Source: Fistularia commersonii
Lineage: Eukaryota > Chordata > Actinopteri > Syngnathiformes > Fistulariidae
DNA length: 64,000 nucleotides
Reading direction: 5' to 3'
NCBI GenBank assembly: GCA_037954325.1
Contig: JBBMNZ010000003.1
Span: 4,780,965 to 4,844,964 of the forward strand
Shown: in pieces, positions 1-12,689 of the stretch
Layout: each line of letters starts with the position of its first letter
Numbering within the stretch: the stretch's first letter is position 1
The notes under the pieces: generated by a model
The model's database searches: none
Told to the model about the DNA's origin: nothing
Seen by the model: the letters and a program-made list of their open reading frames with translations, nothing else
Position numbers and translations under genes: made by a program

Positions 1-783
1 AAAATTTAGCTGAGTCTTGTAGCCACATTGCCCTCAGTGTTGAGCAAAATTAAAATACTTGCAAGGAAAAAGTCGCAGTTGGGCCGATGTTTCCAAAGGG
101 CCTTTTTTGTCAAAATACACATTTTCTTCCAAGATCTATAAAGAATGGAGTTTGCAAATATTTTAGTTATCTGGGTCACAATCCTTCCAGATAAGATAAA
201 TAGCCATTAGATTGTTTATCTTTTTTTTTTTTTCTATAACAAAGCAAAATGTAATATCAAGTCTTTGGTATTTGGGAATATAATGACATTGAATTTATAT
301 ACAGCATCCATTATAAAGGTGTCTCTGATTAACAGTGGAGAACCACTAATAAACTGTTGTATTGAACATTACAAGGCATTAGCAATATTTTAAGAAAACT
401 TGATTTTTTGGGGGGAAAATATACAAATGCGCCACTTTTATGAATCAAGGGATTCATTGAATTACTTGCTACAAGAGAACACTGGAAAGTTTACATTCCC
501 TTTGTTTCCTACCTGGAAAGTTAAATACACAGAAAGAAAAAAAGTCGTTTGAACAATATTACAAAGATACAGACCCATACCCGAATCTTGAACACAAAGA
601 ATTACCTCAGGAATGACTTATTACCAATATTATGAGTTCGGATTTAACTATTATTTGGCTGCATTTAGTTTTAATTGAAAAATGCTGTATTTTCTTCTTT
701 TCAGAGATTAGCTTATACACGGATAAAAAAAAGTGTTGAATTGAAATGATAACTGATAAGGATTCCCAATCTACATGCTATAG

Positions 784-821
784 CTTATCTTATCTTATCT
801 TATCTTATCTTATCTTATCTT
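784..821. repeat. (TTATC)n microsatellite
   Basis: About seven tandem pentamers. The same TTATC unit appears as the interruption in the TTTTA arrays near 11.5 and 12.6 kb. Confidence 0.95.
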
Positions 822-1037
822 TGTTAAAAATGGGTTGGATAAATTATGTGCTCAACAACACTGTATGTGTGCTTGTTTTAAAAAGACACCCATGACTGTT
901 TATTTGATATAAAAAAGAAAATGATTTATTTTTATATATACAGTTTTTTTGGTTCGCCATACTGATATCGATCCTTAAAACCAAGGTTAAAAAGCACAAC
1001 TCTTCAACTCAACATATATGAGCAAAAATTTGAAAAA

Positions 1038-1040
1038 GAA

Positions 1041-1076
<36 letters not shown>

Positions 1077-1080
1077 AAAG
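1038..1080. repeat. (GAAA)n microsatellite
   Basis: About ten tetramers of GAAA/AAAG in a purine-rich run. Confidence 0.95.
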
Positions 1081-4000
1081 TGTCATTTAACCATTAACCT
1101 TTTAAACTCCACATATAACAATACACAACTATTTCAGATTTATGCATTTATCCATCTGTTTATTGATTTGTCTTGTTTTTATAAAGTTTGATTTTGCCTT
1201 CAAGAATAATTACCCACAAGTTCCAAAAGCTGTTCGGTATTGATAACGTCTTTCTGATATTTAGAATGATTTTAGTTTTCATTTCTGCACCATCATTCAC
1301 ACAATCTCTCTCTCCCTATATCTTTACACTGACAACCATCACTTATATGCCTGTTTTTTCTTTCCCATGCAAAAGTTTAAATAAACAGCCCAAAACATCA
1401 GAGTAGTCAAGCTGCGGCAGCATAATTCATGAGAAAACTTTAAGAGCTCTCACATCATCCACTTATTATGTATATTTAATTAAAAGTGCCTCAGAGGATT
1501 CCTCTTGACTGAGGGGAGATACAGGGACATGGTATAAAAGATTCAATATCATTCAGACACTAAACACCCAAACATATTTGGAAAACTCAGCATGCAGACA
1601 CATATTTCACAAATCAGAACAAATATTTTCCAGCACAGTTGTCTCAATTGAGTAAAACTCTCGCCCAGGAACTACGTCTCACTTTGCAACAAAAGAAGCA
1701 CAGAAAGGTTATCAACATTATGCACAAAAATGAGTGTGCACTTGCTCATTCTTTCTAAACAAATAATAGTGAGATATTTGTTTCACATCTTGAAGTCAAG
1801 AATCAGAATCTTTACGTTGTTGTGCCTCTGAATGACAAAACAATATAGATGAATTATCGGGAGCTATGTGTCATATCTGAGTCATTCTACCATTGAGAAA
1901 ATATTGTCAGAAAAAAAGCAAATATTTGCATATCATTATATCATAAATGTGAGCATAAATTGTAAATGAACAAATGGATAATAAATATATGGCCAGAAAA
2001 AATATTTGGGGAAATACGCATTATAATTACATCATTACATAATTTAGTCATCATTACAAATGCTAAAATTGTGAAGATGTTTTTTTGATAAGTAAAACTC
2101 GTTTAACACTAGTTTAAAAATTCATGAAAATCCAAGAGTTGCTTCATTATTTTAACTGGTTGAGCAGTGACTGACAATTTATGCATACATCTCCAAACAT
2201 ATATGATAACATGGTCATTTTTGTTGTTGTTATTGATGTTTTAATTTTGTTTAGCCCATTATCAATTTTAGTAAATCATTAAAGATATGGAGATCATGAG
2301 TGCTTTGCAGTAGAAGAAAAGAACATGCGCTTTTTTTTGTAGATGAGTGGTTGACACACACCTTTCAACATTTATAATAATTATTTGTGACATTGTCCCC
2401 CAACCTTTGTTTTTTATCTCATAATACAATAGCAATGGTCCCCATGTTAAGAGATTGTCTTTTGACCAAACAATAACAAGACTTTCATCAAATCTAATAA
2501 TGCCAGGTCTATAATTGGTTTATTTTGACCGTGCTAGTTTAGCAAAATCAACAGCTCCCAAGGTGTGCAAAATAACCCCAAGCCATAGGATATTTAGATT
2601 AGTGCCATTTTCCCATCTGTTTGGTTCTTAAATTCTTTCAAAGAAACAATATGAACTCCTTATAATTCCAGATCCTGTGTTTCCATCCACTGCATTATTT
2701 GTACTTTCAAGTATTCAATTGATTAATTTTGAAATCATGCATAAAAACAAGCGGATGAAACCTTCCTCCTCCCAAGAAAAACACCATGGCTGATTCAACA
2801 GCCCTTTTAGGAGTGGTAATGCAAAACTTTATGCGTAAAAGTTGATGGTATATTCGACCACATAGCATAAATAAATCATTTAGATCAGGGTTTCTCGATC
2901 ACCAGGCCACAAGCATTTGGTATTGAGCCAAAAAGAAAGAATAAGGTGGTTGAAAAGTATATGCATTTTTATTTTCATTTGTCTTCCTGGTATTTTATTT
3001 TGAAAAATTGCCATTTCCACCTGCGCCTCAGTCCTGCACTAGACTCAGTCAAAGGGTTTTTCTATGCATCAGTAAGTCGGCAAGCTGGCCCCCTGCTAAA
3101 ATGGCCCACGAACAAATGTCAATGTACAGCCTTTTTTGAAAAGGGAGAAAAAGCCAACGATCTGAGACGAAGGGTCTCAGAGCGCCAGCACTAAAAGAGC
3201 TGCATTAAAAACAAATTACCAAGAGTCCTACCTTAACTGCGGGTTCATTGCATCAGGTTTTATAAACGCTCCAAACCTGCTTTGCATAATATCTGGTGAC
3301 CAGCCAACAAACAAAAAACCCTCAAAACTTCTTTGACAGATAGAGAGCAAAACCACCAGCATTAAAAGACAAGCCCTTGGAATTTTTCGAAAGAAAAAAA
3401 ATATGAACATGACGTGCAGAGTAAGGGAAAATTGTTGAATATTTATTAAAAGTGCTTGATAGAAGCCTTAGCGGTCAAATTATGGTCCTTTTTTTGTAAT
3501 TAGCCCCGATTGCAAAAATGTTGTCTGTGGCTAAACAGCTAACAGATGCAACCAAGAGTGTTTTTATCCACACCCAAAAAAAAAAAAAGCCACAATTTTT
3601 TGCATAAAAAGACCCGGTGACAACCTGAGACCCCCTCTTTCGGTTTTGCCGCGCTGACCCCCCCCAACATTACGGAGGTGCATTATAACTCGGCTGCTGT
3701 GTGCGTTCAGATTCATGCGACTCTTATTTCCTCCACAAGAAATAAATAAATTGTGCTTATTTGTGCTGACTCTCAAGGGTGAAATTCAAACATGGTTACC
3801 AACCATTTCATTTTTCATATATTCTGCAGTTGAAAATGACATACTTGTTCGAGTGGGAGGTCACGTTAGAGCATCAGATTAAAACCGGTGCCTATAATAC
3901 TTTTTGAGTTCAATGCCATCTTGTTGCCTGGGTGGATTATATCTTTTGACACAGTATTCACTATCGAGCTCAGTTTTTTTTACTCATACAGTGTGTTTCA

Positions 4001-4351
4001 CACTATGCGTGCAAGCATTTTTCCCAATGGCCAGATTCAAGGTGGGTGGAATTAATGGTTTATAGGGCTAGAGGACTCTCATCATTAGGGAGCTGCAGGG
4101 ATTAAATTGCCGGGACAGTTCAATGACAACACAGAGGTCTGCCCATTGTGTTCCCGCACATGTCTACTCTGGAGATTCTGAATACATAAGAGTAGTAAAA
4201 ACAGAAGCACTCCCCCTCATGAGAATCAAAAAGCCTGGTCATTCAGGTTTACTATATATTAGGAATACATGAAAATCTGGCTTTTAACTGTGGGTTTTCA
4301 ATGAATGAACTGAATCTGTTTATCAATTTTAACATGCGTTTGATATATGTT

Positions 4352-4790
4352 GAGCGGCATGCTGGCGCACTGTTTGGCGCTTCCGCTTCATAGCAAGAAG
4401 GTCACTTGCTCTGTCCTGATGATTGCCCAGCTACGTGAATGAGTATTTCTTTGTATACAGGACTGTCTCAGAAAATTAGAATATTGTGATAAAGTTCTTT
4501 TATCTTCTGTAATGTAATTACAAAAACAAAAATGTCATACATTCTGGATTCATTACAAATCAACTGATTGCTATTGCTAATTATGGCTTACATCTTAAGA
4601 AAACTCAAAAATCCTGTCTCAAAATATTAGAATATCATGAAAAAGTAATTTTTGTTTTTTTAATTGCATTACAAAAGATTTTCTGAGACAGTCCTGTATG
4701 TGCCCCTTCGATTGACTCGTGACCGGGCCAGGGTGAACCTCGCCTTTTCACCCAACGACAGGCTCCCAAGCAGATCTATAGACATGGTTT
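4352..4790 (+). repeat. Teleost interspersed repeat (family A), split by an inverted-repeat element
   Basis: The head (GCGGCATG, GCTTCCGCTTCATAGCAAGAAGGTCAC) matches a very common fish repeat whose body runs through GTGAATGAGTATTTCTTTGTA, then TGCCCCTTCGATTGACTCGTGACC and GCCAGGGTGAACCTCGCC. The body is interrupted at 4456-4698 by an inserted element. Six copies of this family are recognised here (others at 9003, 26655, 34025, 48489, 52897). The class is not certain: intact relatives carry a tRNA-like B-box in the head, suggesting a SINE-like origin. Confidence 0.6.
4456..4698 (+). mobile_element. TIR element (MITE-like), copy 1, nested in a family-A repeat
   Basis: Bounded by TACAGGACTGTCTCAGAAAA and its inverted match TTTTCTGAGACAGTCCTGTA, with TA at both edges as expected for Tc1/mariner-type insertion. 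The TIRs extend about 60 bases and the interior contains further imperfect inverted repeats (AAAATATTAGAATAT against AGAATATTGTGATAAAG). There is no coding capacity. At 243 bp it is complete at both ends, in the orientation here called forward. Confidence 0.75.
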
Positions 4791-5985
4791 TTGCAGGCCT
4801 GTGACTAATTATCACATTGTAATTTCATTTAATTTTTTTTTTAGAATTTCTCAATTATTTGTTAGGAATATAATCAAAAGTGAAGTTATAACGAACCCAC
4901 GGAAGCTGGTCAATTGTCTGGATCCAAACTTGCCCAGTTACCTCAAATATGAGATCACCGCCATTTCCTTTTCTTTCCCCACTCAAGTTTTATAGAACGG
5001 GTTTACTATGTTGCACTTTTATTGCCACAATATAGCAGAAGAAAAAAATAGAAAAAGGAATCTAATTACAATTGTAAAACTAAAGTAAGGTATGCCCTTG
5101 CTCCATTTTCAAAACCAGCATACCAGTCAGACAGAGTGACGGAAAGATGATACTTGTAGCTTTAAAAGAAGACCAGTGACTGTAGGGTATGCTGGGAAGT
5201 GTCATGTTGGGAATGCAAAAGAAACAGCCCCATGGATAAAGAACACCTTCAGTCAACTAACAAATGTACTCAATGACTCAATGAATAGAGAAAAAAAAAA
5301 ACAATAAAATCTTGCAAAGTCTTGCAAAAGTCACAAAAAATTAAATGATGAATAAATCCTTTGAAATCCAGATAATAATGCTAAAATCTGGTTGGTGACC
5401 ATCATCTTCGTTTTGGTAAAAATGGGTCAAGTAGTTGCACTATTTCTGGCATTTCTATAGAAATAAATATATTTATAGAGAATATTCTGGGGGGAAAAAA
5501 ATCATTAGATGTATTTTTAATGTAATGAATATTAATCACAGCCTTTTCGTAGATTGAATGTAACGCTTAAAAGTCAGGTATCAGTAATAATGCAGTCTAA
5601 TGTGATGCAAAACATTCCCCGAGATACATCTCAGTCACATTCACTTCATGTCAGCAGGCTCACAGTTGACAACAAGTACCAACACTGCAACTGAAGTTGC
5701 ATATTGAATGTGAGTAAGTTCTTAAAAACACTCAAGTATCAGACAACTGAACACTTCTAACCGTACAGCATCACTTTGTTGCGGCGAGTCTACAACGGGA
5801 TCGAACCGTTGGCAATTAATCCAAACAAGACAAGAGAGACGCTTTTTACATTTTGTATTGGATTGACAAAAAAACATGAAAAGAGGGAGAGTGTTTTACC
5901 TACTGCAAGTCGGGTGTTCCTCACTGTCCTCCTGTTCTGAACTCTAACTGAGACTGAGTGCATTCACTTCATGAGAGAGTGAAAG

Positions 5986-5991
<6 letters not shown>

Positions 5992-6025
<34 letters not shown>
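5992..6025. repeat. (GA)n microsatellite
   Basis: About 17 GA dinucleotides, followed by GGGAGAGATGG. Confidence 0.95.
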
Positions 6026-6032
<7 letters not shown>

Positions 6033-7650
6033 TGGTGGCGGTGGAGAGATGACCAGGCTCGGTGAGACCATGTGTTTGAGACAGATTTAGAGATCAAGCT
6101 TTGTGTGTGAGCGCAGATGATTGTGAGTTAGAGGCACTCAAAGAACACACAAATGTGTGCGGGTGCATAATAAGTGCATTTTTGTTGTTGGTGACAGGAG
6201 AGGCTCTCCGATTGAAGGGAGAGCCGAGCTGGTCGTCTGCAGCCTCTTACAGAGACGTGTTTCATTGTGATACATTAAAAAGCAATCTTTGATCGTGCAC
6301 CCAGGACGCAATCACACCATGCATCAAGCAAATGCGGAAGTGGAAACAAGATTTAATTCATCCACTTCAGACACATAAGTTTAAGTCAGACATGAATACT
6401 GCAAAATGTCAATTTTGAACATTATCTGATTCAAATAACAGCAGTGGGAACCCTTAAAATTAAAGGTCACAGTTTTGAATCTACATACAACAAAGCTGTG
6501 TGTTCCTTTACATAAAATACTGAGCTTTGCTGACATTTACAAAATAAACAAAAGTTAAAAAAAAAAAATCGGCAGAAGCAAAAGGGAAAAAAAAGATATA
6601 GATCAACAGACCTGTTTGTAGGATCAACTGAAATGTATCGTGTGTAAATTATTTCATTCATTCATTATCTATTCGGCAGGGGACCCTTCAAGCAGTTGAT
6701 CCATTGAATGTAATTACGTATCTTTTTATTCCTTCATGAGTTTATTATTAATTCTTTTTCATCTCAAAACACACGCACATGTATATATAATGTCTATAAT
6801 TCCTGTTTTTTTTTTTTTTAATTTATTCTCTTTATCAGTTCAGCTAGTGAACACTCTAATATTCCAATTTTACAGTCTCCATCCCTAATGGCCTGTCTGT
6901 TTAAGTCATGTGTCATTACTCCTCTCATCTATTCTTTCTTGCTCATCAGATGTCGCCTTTCTTTATCTAAAACAGTAACTTCCTCACTTGCTGACACTGA
7001 CATTTTATGTTTTCGTTCTCCATTTTCCCACAACCTCATAGTTTCCTCCGGCTCCTGTCGTTCTCCCGTCTTGCCAAGTTTGAACTCATCATCATCTGTA
7101 AATTATTGATTTGAATTTTGCTCTTTTTGAGATTGAAAATGAGAATCACTGTGGATTTCAAGTGTTGGATGGGCTGAATATGAATCCATAATTAAATGGC
7201 CAATGTCAGTAACTTGAAATCCCTTAAAATGAATTTTTCCTAATGTATATTGAGGGTCTGTACAAGGAGGCAACATACATCCCGAGAAATAAAATGTAAA
7301 GTTTAGCTCAACCAAGCCGAACAAGCCGATGTGAGTCGGCGATAGACAGGAGCTTCTCGTTTGCCGCGTGTACGTCTGTTTAGACATGGACAGGACATCC
7401 TGATGTAGCGTGTCATTCTGCAGGGCTTGTGGGATTAAAGTGAAACATATACAATCCACAATCCCTCAATCCTAAAAAAAAAAAAACTCCAACAATGACA
7501 GACTGTGTCACATGTGAGTGTGCAACCTGACTTTTGTGCATTATAAGTGGGCATATGCATCTGCTTCCTGTGCCCATCTGTGAGTGGATGTCCTGTGGGG
7601 CTTGAAGGGAGCGAGTACATATGTGTTTTCTTTGTATGCAAGTCTATGGT

Positions 7651-7680
7651 TTTGTGTGTGTGTGTGTGTGTGTGTCTGTG
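7651..7680. repeat. (TG)n microsatellite
   Basis: GT dinucleotide run followed by the alternating purine-pyrimidine GCGCGCGCACATGCATGCATG. The open frames on both strands here are translations of the repeat. Confidence 0.9.
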
Positions 7681-9002
7681 AGCGCGCGCACATGCATGCA
7701 TGTTTGTGTATCTGTCTTTCTGTCCGACAGTATTACAGGGCAGTGACAGTTTATGAAGCTACATAATATTCTTCATAGTTAAGTTTAAAGATTCAAAAAG
7801 TGCCCCTGCAGAGCACTTAATTGCAAAGAGCTCACATACACTCATATGCAAAAGCAACATACACTCATTAGTTTCCCAAAAGCGCCAAAACGCGAATAAA
7901 AATTGAAATTTTGGGTGATTTACTGAGGTCAGAGTTTAACCATAATCAGAAATCGGGAATCTTGAAAATAATTTGCAATTTGTTTGCTTTATTATTACTT
8001 ATTTATTTATTTATTTATTTTCTAATAATAAAAAAAAAAAAAAAGATTTCCAAGGCTCGGATTTCATTTCTCCATTTGTAAATGCTAAGGAAAAAAAAGA
8101 AGAAAAAAAAAAAAGTCACAAGAAAAAAAGACATGACGGACTGAATAAACAGCCCTACAGCAGCCAGCTGTTCCTCACCCATCCAAAACATCTGTTATTG
8201 AAGAAAAAAAAAAAAAAAAGCTGGAGAAGAGATGGAGGGAAACATAGAGTAAGAAAAGGTCAGAAAAAATGGACTGAAAGTACAGTACGAACACTCCATC
8301 CACCCATGGTGGGTTTGCATCTTTACGTTGCATCATCCAGCTGGCTTGGTGCAGAAAATTGCATGCATAACCAAACTATTCTGTATAATGTAAAAAGAGC
8401 ATCTCTATCGGGATACATTTTTTATCGCAACTGAGTCGATAGACATGTGACTGGTCATGTAAGGCTGCACGTCTATACTTTATTTCTGTGTGATTGTTTT
8501 GTCATTATCCTAATGTCCTCGTGGTATTACAGGCATTACCTAACCATTGGGAAAGATATCACCGCATTAATATTTTGCAACACAATGCATCAAGAAGGGT
8601 CCATAGATAGTTGTTGGATAAGGCTGATTATTTATTTCTCTATTTATTCGTTATCTATTTAACCATTTTGGGAGGGTGTGTGTCTGATTTTATTATGATC
8701 ATTCAACTGTCTGCCTATTAAGGACAAATTTTAAACCTCACTTCAGGTCAATGAAGAGAGCATGATGATGTTCGATAAATATAAATCAAGCAATCAGTCC
8801 TTGGTTATTTACCTTCCGAAATAAACAGGGCAAAAACAGCCTGTTTGTTTGCCTGTTTAACACTGAGAATGAGAAAGTGCAATCTTAAAAACGGGCCCTC
8901 AAGGATTTTCTCGCTGTTGATAAATAATTTGGATATACCGTCATTATTTTCCATGTATCACATGTATCACTTGCGCTCCATTTATGATGTGTGTGTTAAA
9001 AT

Positions 9003-9615
9003 GAGGGCAGAACGGTGGTTAGTGATTCGACCTCACAGCACGAAGGATCCCAGTTCTTTCCGACAAGGGGACCATTCTATAGGACTGTCTCAGAAAATTA
9101 GAGTATTGTGATAAAGTTCTTTATCTTCTGTAATGCAATTAAAAAAAACAAAAATTACTTTTTCATGATAATCTAATATTTTGAGATAGGATTTTTGAGT
9201 TTTCTTAAGATGTAAGCCATTATCAGCAATATTAAAATAATAAAAGGCTTGCAATATTTCAGTTGATTTGCAATGAATCCAGAAAGTATGACATTTTTGT
9301 ATTTGTAATTGCATTACAGAAGATAAAGAACTTCATCACAATATTCTAATTTTCTGAGACAGTCCTGTATGTGGAGTTCGTATGTTCTTCCCTCCTCTGG
9401 GTTCCCCGGTTTCCTCCCACAGTCCAAACAAATGCAGCAGGTTAACTGGAAAAAAAAAAATGGAAAAATTACCCCAAATGAGCAAGTGAGTGAACAGTTG
9501 TTTGTTTCTTTACGTGGCCTTGCGATTACAGGTTGTAACCCGACTCTCACCCCATGACAGCAGGCGCGACACAAAATGGATGGATGGATGGATGGATGGA
9601 TGGATGGATGTTAAA
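9003..9615 (+). repeat. Family-A interspersed repeat with GGAT tail, split by a TIR element
   Basis: The head GGGCAGAACGGTGGTTAGTG...CCTCACAGCACGAAGG is followed, after an inserted element (9079-9369), by TGTGGAGTTCGTATGTTCTTCC, CCGGTTTCCTCCCACAGTCC, the AACCCGACTCTCACCCC part and a tail of ATGG/GGAT repeats at 9578-9611. It is the most complete copy of the family in the window. Confidence 0.7.
9079..9369 (-). mobile_element. TIR element (MITE-like), copy 2, nested in a family-A repeat
   Basis: Same element as at 4456 but with the interior in the opposite orientation: after the left TIR come AAAATTACTTTTTCATGATA and GATTTTTGAGTTTTCTTAAG, the reverse of copy 1. Both ends are present (TAGGACTGTCTCAG and CTGAGACAGTCCTGTA). 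About 290 bp, no coding capacity. It also sits inside a family-A repeat, at a different site in the host repeat from copy 1. Confidence 0.75.
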
Positions 9616-10294
9616 ATGACTGCTGAATCCCATTTCCATTGACTCTTTCCTTGAAATGAAAGATAGAGGGAAAATCCAGATAGTTTAAGCAGCTCAATTT
9701 AATTCCATAATTTCAAAGTTATTGAGCTGTGTGATTAAAAGAAAATACTACTGCTTGAGTGTGTCCGCAGGGAAAAAAACTTGACTGAATTCATGGTGAA
9801 AAATGGTGGGAGCAAGAATAACAGTGAGAAAGAGAAAGAGAGGATGTCAAGGGAGTGGGAGAACCCTGGTTGGTTTTCCGGATGGTAGGTTCTGGCAAAG
9901 TTGGGTGAGAAAGAGACAGTGTGACATAGGGATAGAGAGAGAAAAAGAGTGAGAGAGAGTGAGAGGGAGGGAAGGAGGGTCTGCAATGAATGAGAGTTTG
10001 AACTCCATGGCTGATTGAATCTTTGCATAGTTTTGCTGGAGGCGTCAGAGCCTGACAGACGAGCAGAGTTCACTGACATAATTACGTGATATCCAATGCT
10101 ACAATAAATGCAGTATGGATGCATTCACACGTGCTCCTACACACAGACACATGTGTTACTGTAGAAGAAAAACACACAAGGTGCAGACTATAGAATGCCC
10201 CCCTTAATTTTTGCCTTGGGTTCTTTACTGCTTTATCTTTCTAACCATATGTCTCCACTATGAAATCTTTGAAATGGAGCTAATCAAAATCCTT

Positions 10295-10341
10295 ATAAAA
10301 TAAAATAAAATAAAATAAAATAAAATAAAATAAAATAAAAA
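10295..10341. repeat. (AAAAT)n microsatellite
   Basis: About nine uninterrupted AAAAT pentamers, in the opposite orientation to the TTTTA arrays 1.2 and 2.3 kb downstream. Confidence 0.95.
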
Positions 10342-11483
10342 TAATGATTTGTAAAATAATAATTTGTAAAATGATTATTTTGAGATTAGAAATAGTGTTT
10401 AAAATGTTTTTGGTCTTTCTTTTTTTTTTAAATGATTTTTTTTTCTTTCAAGCAGTCAACCCTCCTTAAGTACCTCTGTACCCCAACAGGAAACAGCAAA
10501 AAGAAACTGTGTCCCATACAGGCCATTTTACCTCACCTGTATACTGTACATACTGTACATATCACACTCTGTTAAACTCCATGTAATTAATGCTGTGCTC
10601 CAATGAGCTGTCATATTGACCTTAATACTGATTCATTCTTAGCCATGTGTAACCATGAAACCTGGCTTCCCTTCACCTAAAGCACCCAGAAGACCTTTCC
10701 CTTCCACATAACTGAACAAAGGAGTCTGGATACCTTTTTTTTCTTTTTTTTTTTTAGGTGTTGAAAATCACATCAAATACCAATGATCTATGCCCATGTA
10801 AAATCAGAAGCAGGTAAAATCCCTCTGCTTTCATAGGACTTTCACTGTCTGGTAAAAGAAAATATCATTAATATTGAAATCAGGTTGTTTTTTGGTGGGG
10901 GGGATGTACTTTTTTGCACGGAGAATTCTTGATAAATATCATCTAATTTAGAAGTATCTCTAATTGTCTTGCAGGTCCTTTTTTAAAAATATATATGTAT
11001 TGTATCTTGATAATGTCTAGTTTTATCCATGCAACTGTCACTTTTGAAAGTCGAATGACTTGCGTAACTTCTGTTAATTCATTCACACTTCACTTTTGCC
11101 CTCAAGATTCCCTTTTCTTTTCAGATTGAAAAAAATAATAAATTACTGAAAAATTAATGATACAATATTCAATAGATTTAAACGGATTCCCCACCTTTAA
11201 ATAGCCTTTGAATCAATATATAATCCCATGGTGACAGGCTGAAATAAAATATTCAATGAGGACATGAATCATTAGATGTTTTTTATAATTATACACCAAC
11301 TCTTTCTGACTAAACCTATTAATTTTGCTCTCAAACTTCCACTTCTTTTTCCATTCTGATCATGATAATGTGCTTAATCCACTCCACATGCAAAAATAAT
11401 TGGAGGTTCATAAAGGCAGATGCTGAATTGATTATTTTTTTAATTTTATTTTCCATCCATCCATCATCTGCAGATTATCCTCA

Positions 11484-11539
11484 CTTTTATTTTATTTTAT
11501 TTTATTTTATCTTATTTTATTTTATTTTATTTTATTTTA
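11484..11539. repeat. (TTTTA)n microsatellite with one TTATC interruption
   Basis: Eleven pentamers with one changed unit, giving TTTTATCTTATTTTA. It is preceded by CCATCCATCCATC. Confidence 0.95.
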
Positions 11540-12607
11540 AGCTTCCAATTATTTGTGCATGCTCGTCAAGGCCACAGACTAGGCTAACAATTAGTCACAA
11601 TTAAACCATGGATCTGAACAGGAGTTGGATTAATACAATGTCAGCCCCTGCATGTGGTATTAATGTACAATATGATCATTAGACTAAACTGATTTACACA
11701 GTTTATTTTAAAAATCAGAGAACTATTACTGTGTCTTGTAATGCTTGTACACCCCTCTGTCTTACCCCAATCTCTATTTATTAAAGGTTGTTTAGTTGTT
11801 TGTTTTTATTTCTAAACCTGTAGAACAGTGCAGAATCCTTCATAGACAGCATTCTTTTCCAGAGGAGGAGAATTAATTAAAAATGCAGCACTTTTTGTGA
11901 AATAACTGGTTTTTCTAGACCCCTGGAGGTCACAATTATTACTTATAGCATTGTATTCCACATTTGTAGGGGTAAACTAATCACTTGATTGTACTTTGCA
12001 TGTGTATGTTTGTGTGCGGGCGTGTGTCTGTGTTACGTGTGTCTCAGGAGTAAGTACAGAATGCACATTCTGGAAAACCCCGAAACAATTTCTTCAAATC
12101 CCATTTAAGATCTACAGTTTAGGCCTGAACATATCCATCGTAATTTGACTTTTAAATCATTATTAAATCATAACATATAAATATTAAATAAAATATTTTG
12201 TTTGGTGAGTACATAAGTACAGTAGTTATATGTAACCCCATTTTATGATCATTTTATTTCTGTAAGTATTAAAACTATGTCAGATAAACTGGATACACAG
12301 TTGTTTACCATTACATTAGTGATGTTTTGACGTTTTGAGGGCTTTGTCAGGGTATAGTAGAATGCCCTGCAAAATAAGTGCTGCATTCTGTGAGAGAGAG
12401 ATTATGCTAATCCTCAAACGTAAAGAAAACAAACCTTCTGACATTGCAATCGAGATAATACTTTACTGCTAAGGTGTCCCAGGGAGTGAATGAATTACAT
12501 TTTGTGGCTCTACTTAAATGACAGAATGCAGATAAGCCTTACATTAAAGTTTATTAAGGTTATAGACTGGGACATTCTTAACTGGATCATCCAACTTTTG
12601 CACATCC

Positions 12608-12689
12608 TTTATTTTATTTTATTTTATCTTATTTTATTTTATTTTATTTTATTTTATTTTATTTTATTTTATTTTATTTTATTTTATTT
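12608..12689. repeat. (TTTTA)n microsatellite with one TTATC interruption
   Basis: About 16 pentamers with the same single interruption TTTTATCTTATTTTA as the array at 11484. Confidence 0.95.

Larger units (their letters stand above)
1..4351. other. Intergenic, AT-rich; no gene seen
   Basis: Apart from two microsatellites I see no coding sequence or splice-bounded exon. Positions 3000-3780 are less repetitive and contain a homeobox-type TAATTA in TTTTTGTAATTAGCCCCGAT. This could be a conserved non-coding block but cannot be judged without alignment. Confidence 0.6.
4791..9002. other. Intergenic; no gene seen
   Basis: Holds the GA and TG arrays and several poly-A runs (8030-8045, 8104-8114, 8200-8219). 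The longest frames (7103-7459 minus, 7973-8434 plus) are Lys-rich or unsupported. At 5890-5990 the minus strand has CTTGCAGTAG before GTAAAAC, a possible exon donor, without other support. Confidence 0.6.

Noticed and set aside
7973..8434. 153-aa Lys-rich plus-strand frame
   Set aside because: Made of several poly-A runs with no domain, splice context or homolog that I recognise.
9003..9078. tRNA-like head of the family-A repeat
   Set aside because: Resembles a tRNA-derived promoter region but has no complete cloverleaf, so it is repeat sequence, not a tRNA gene.
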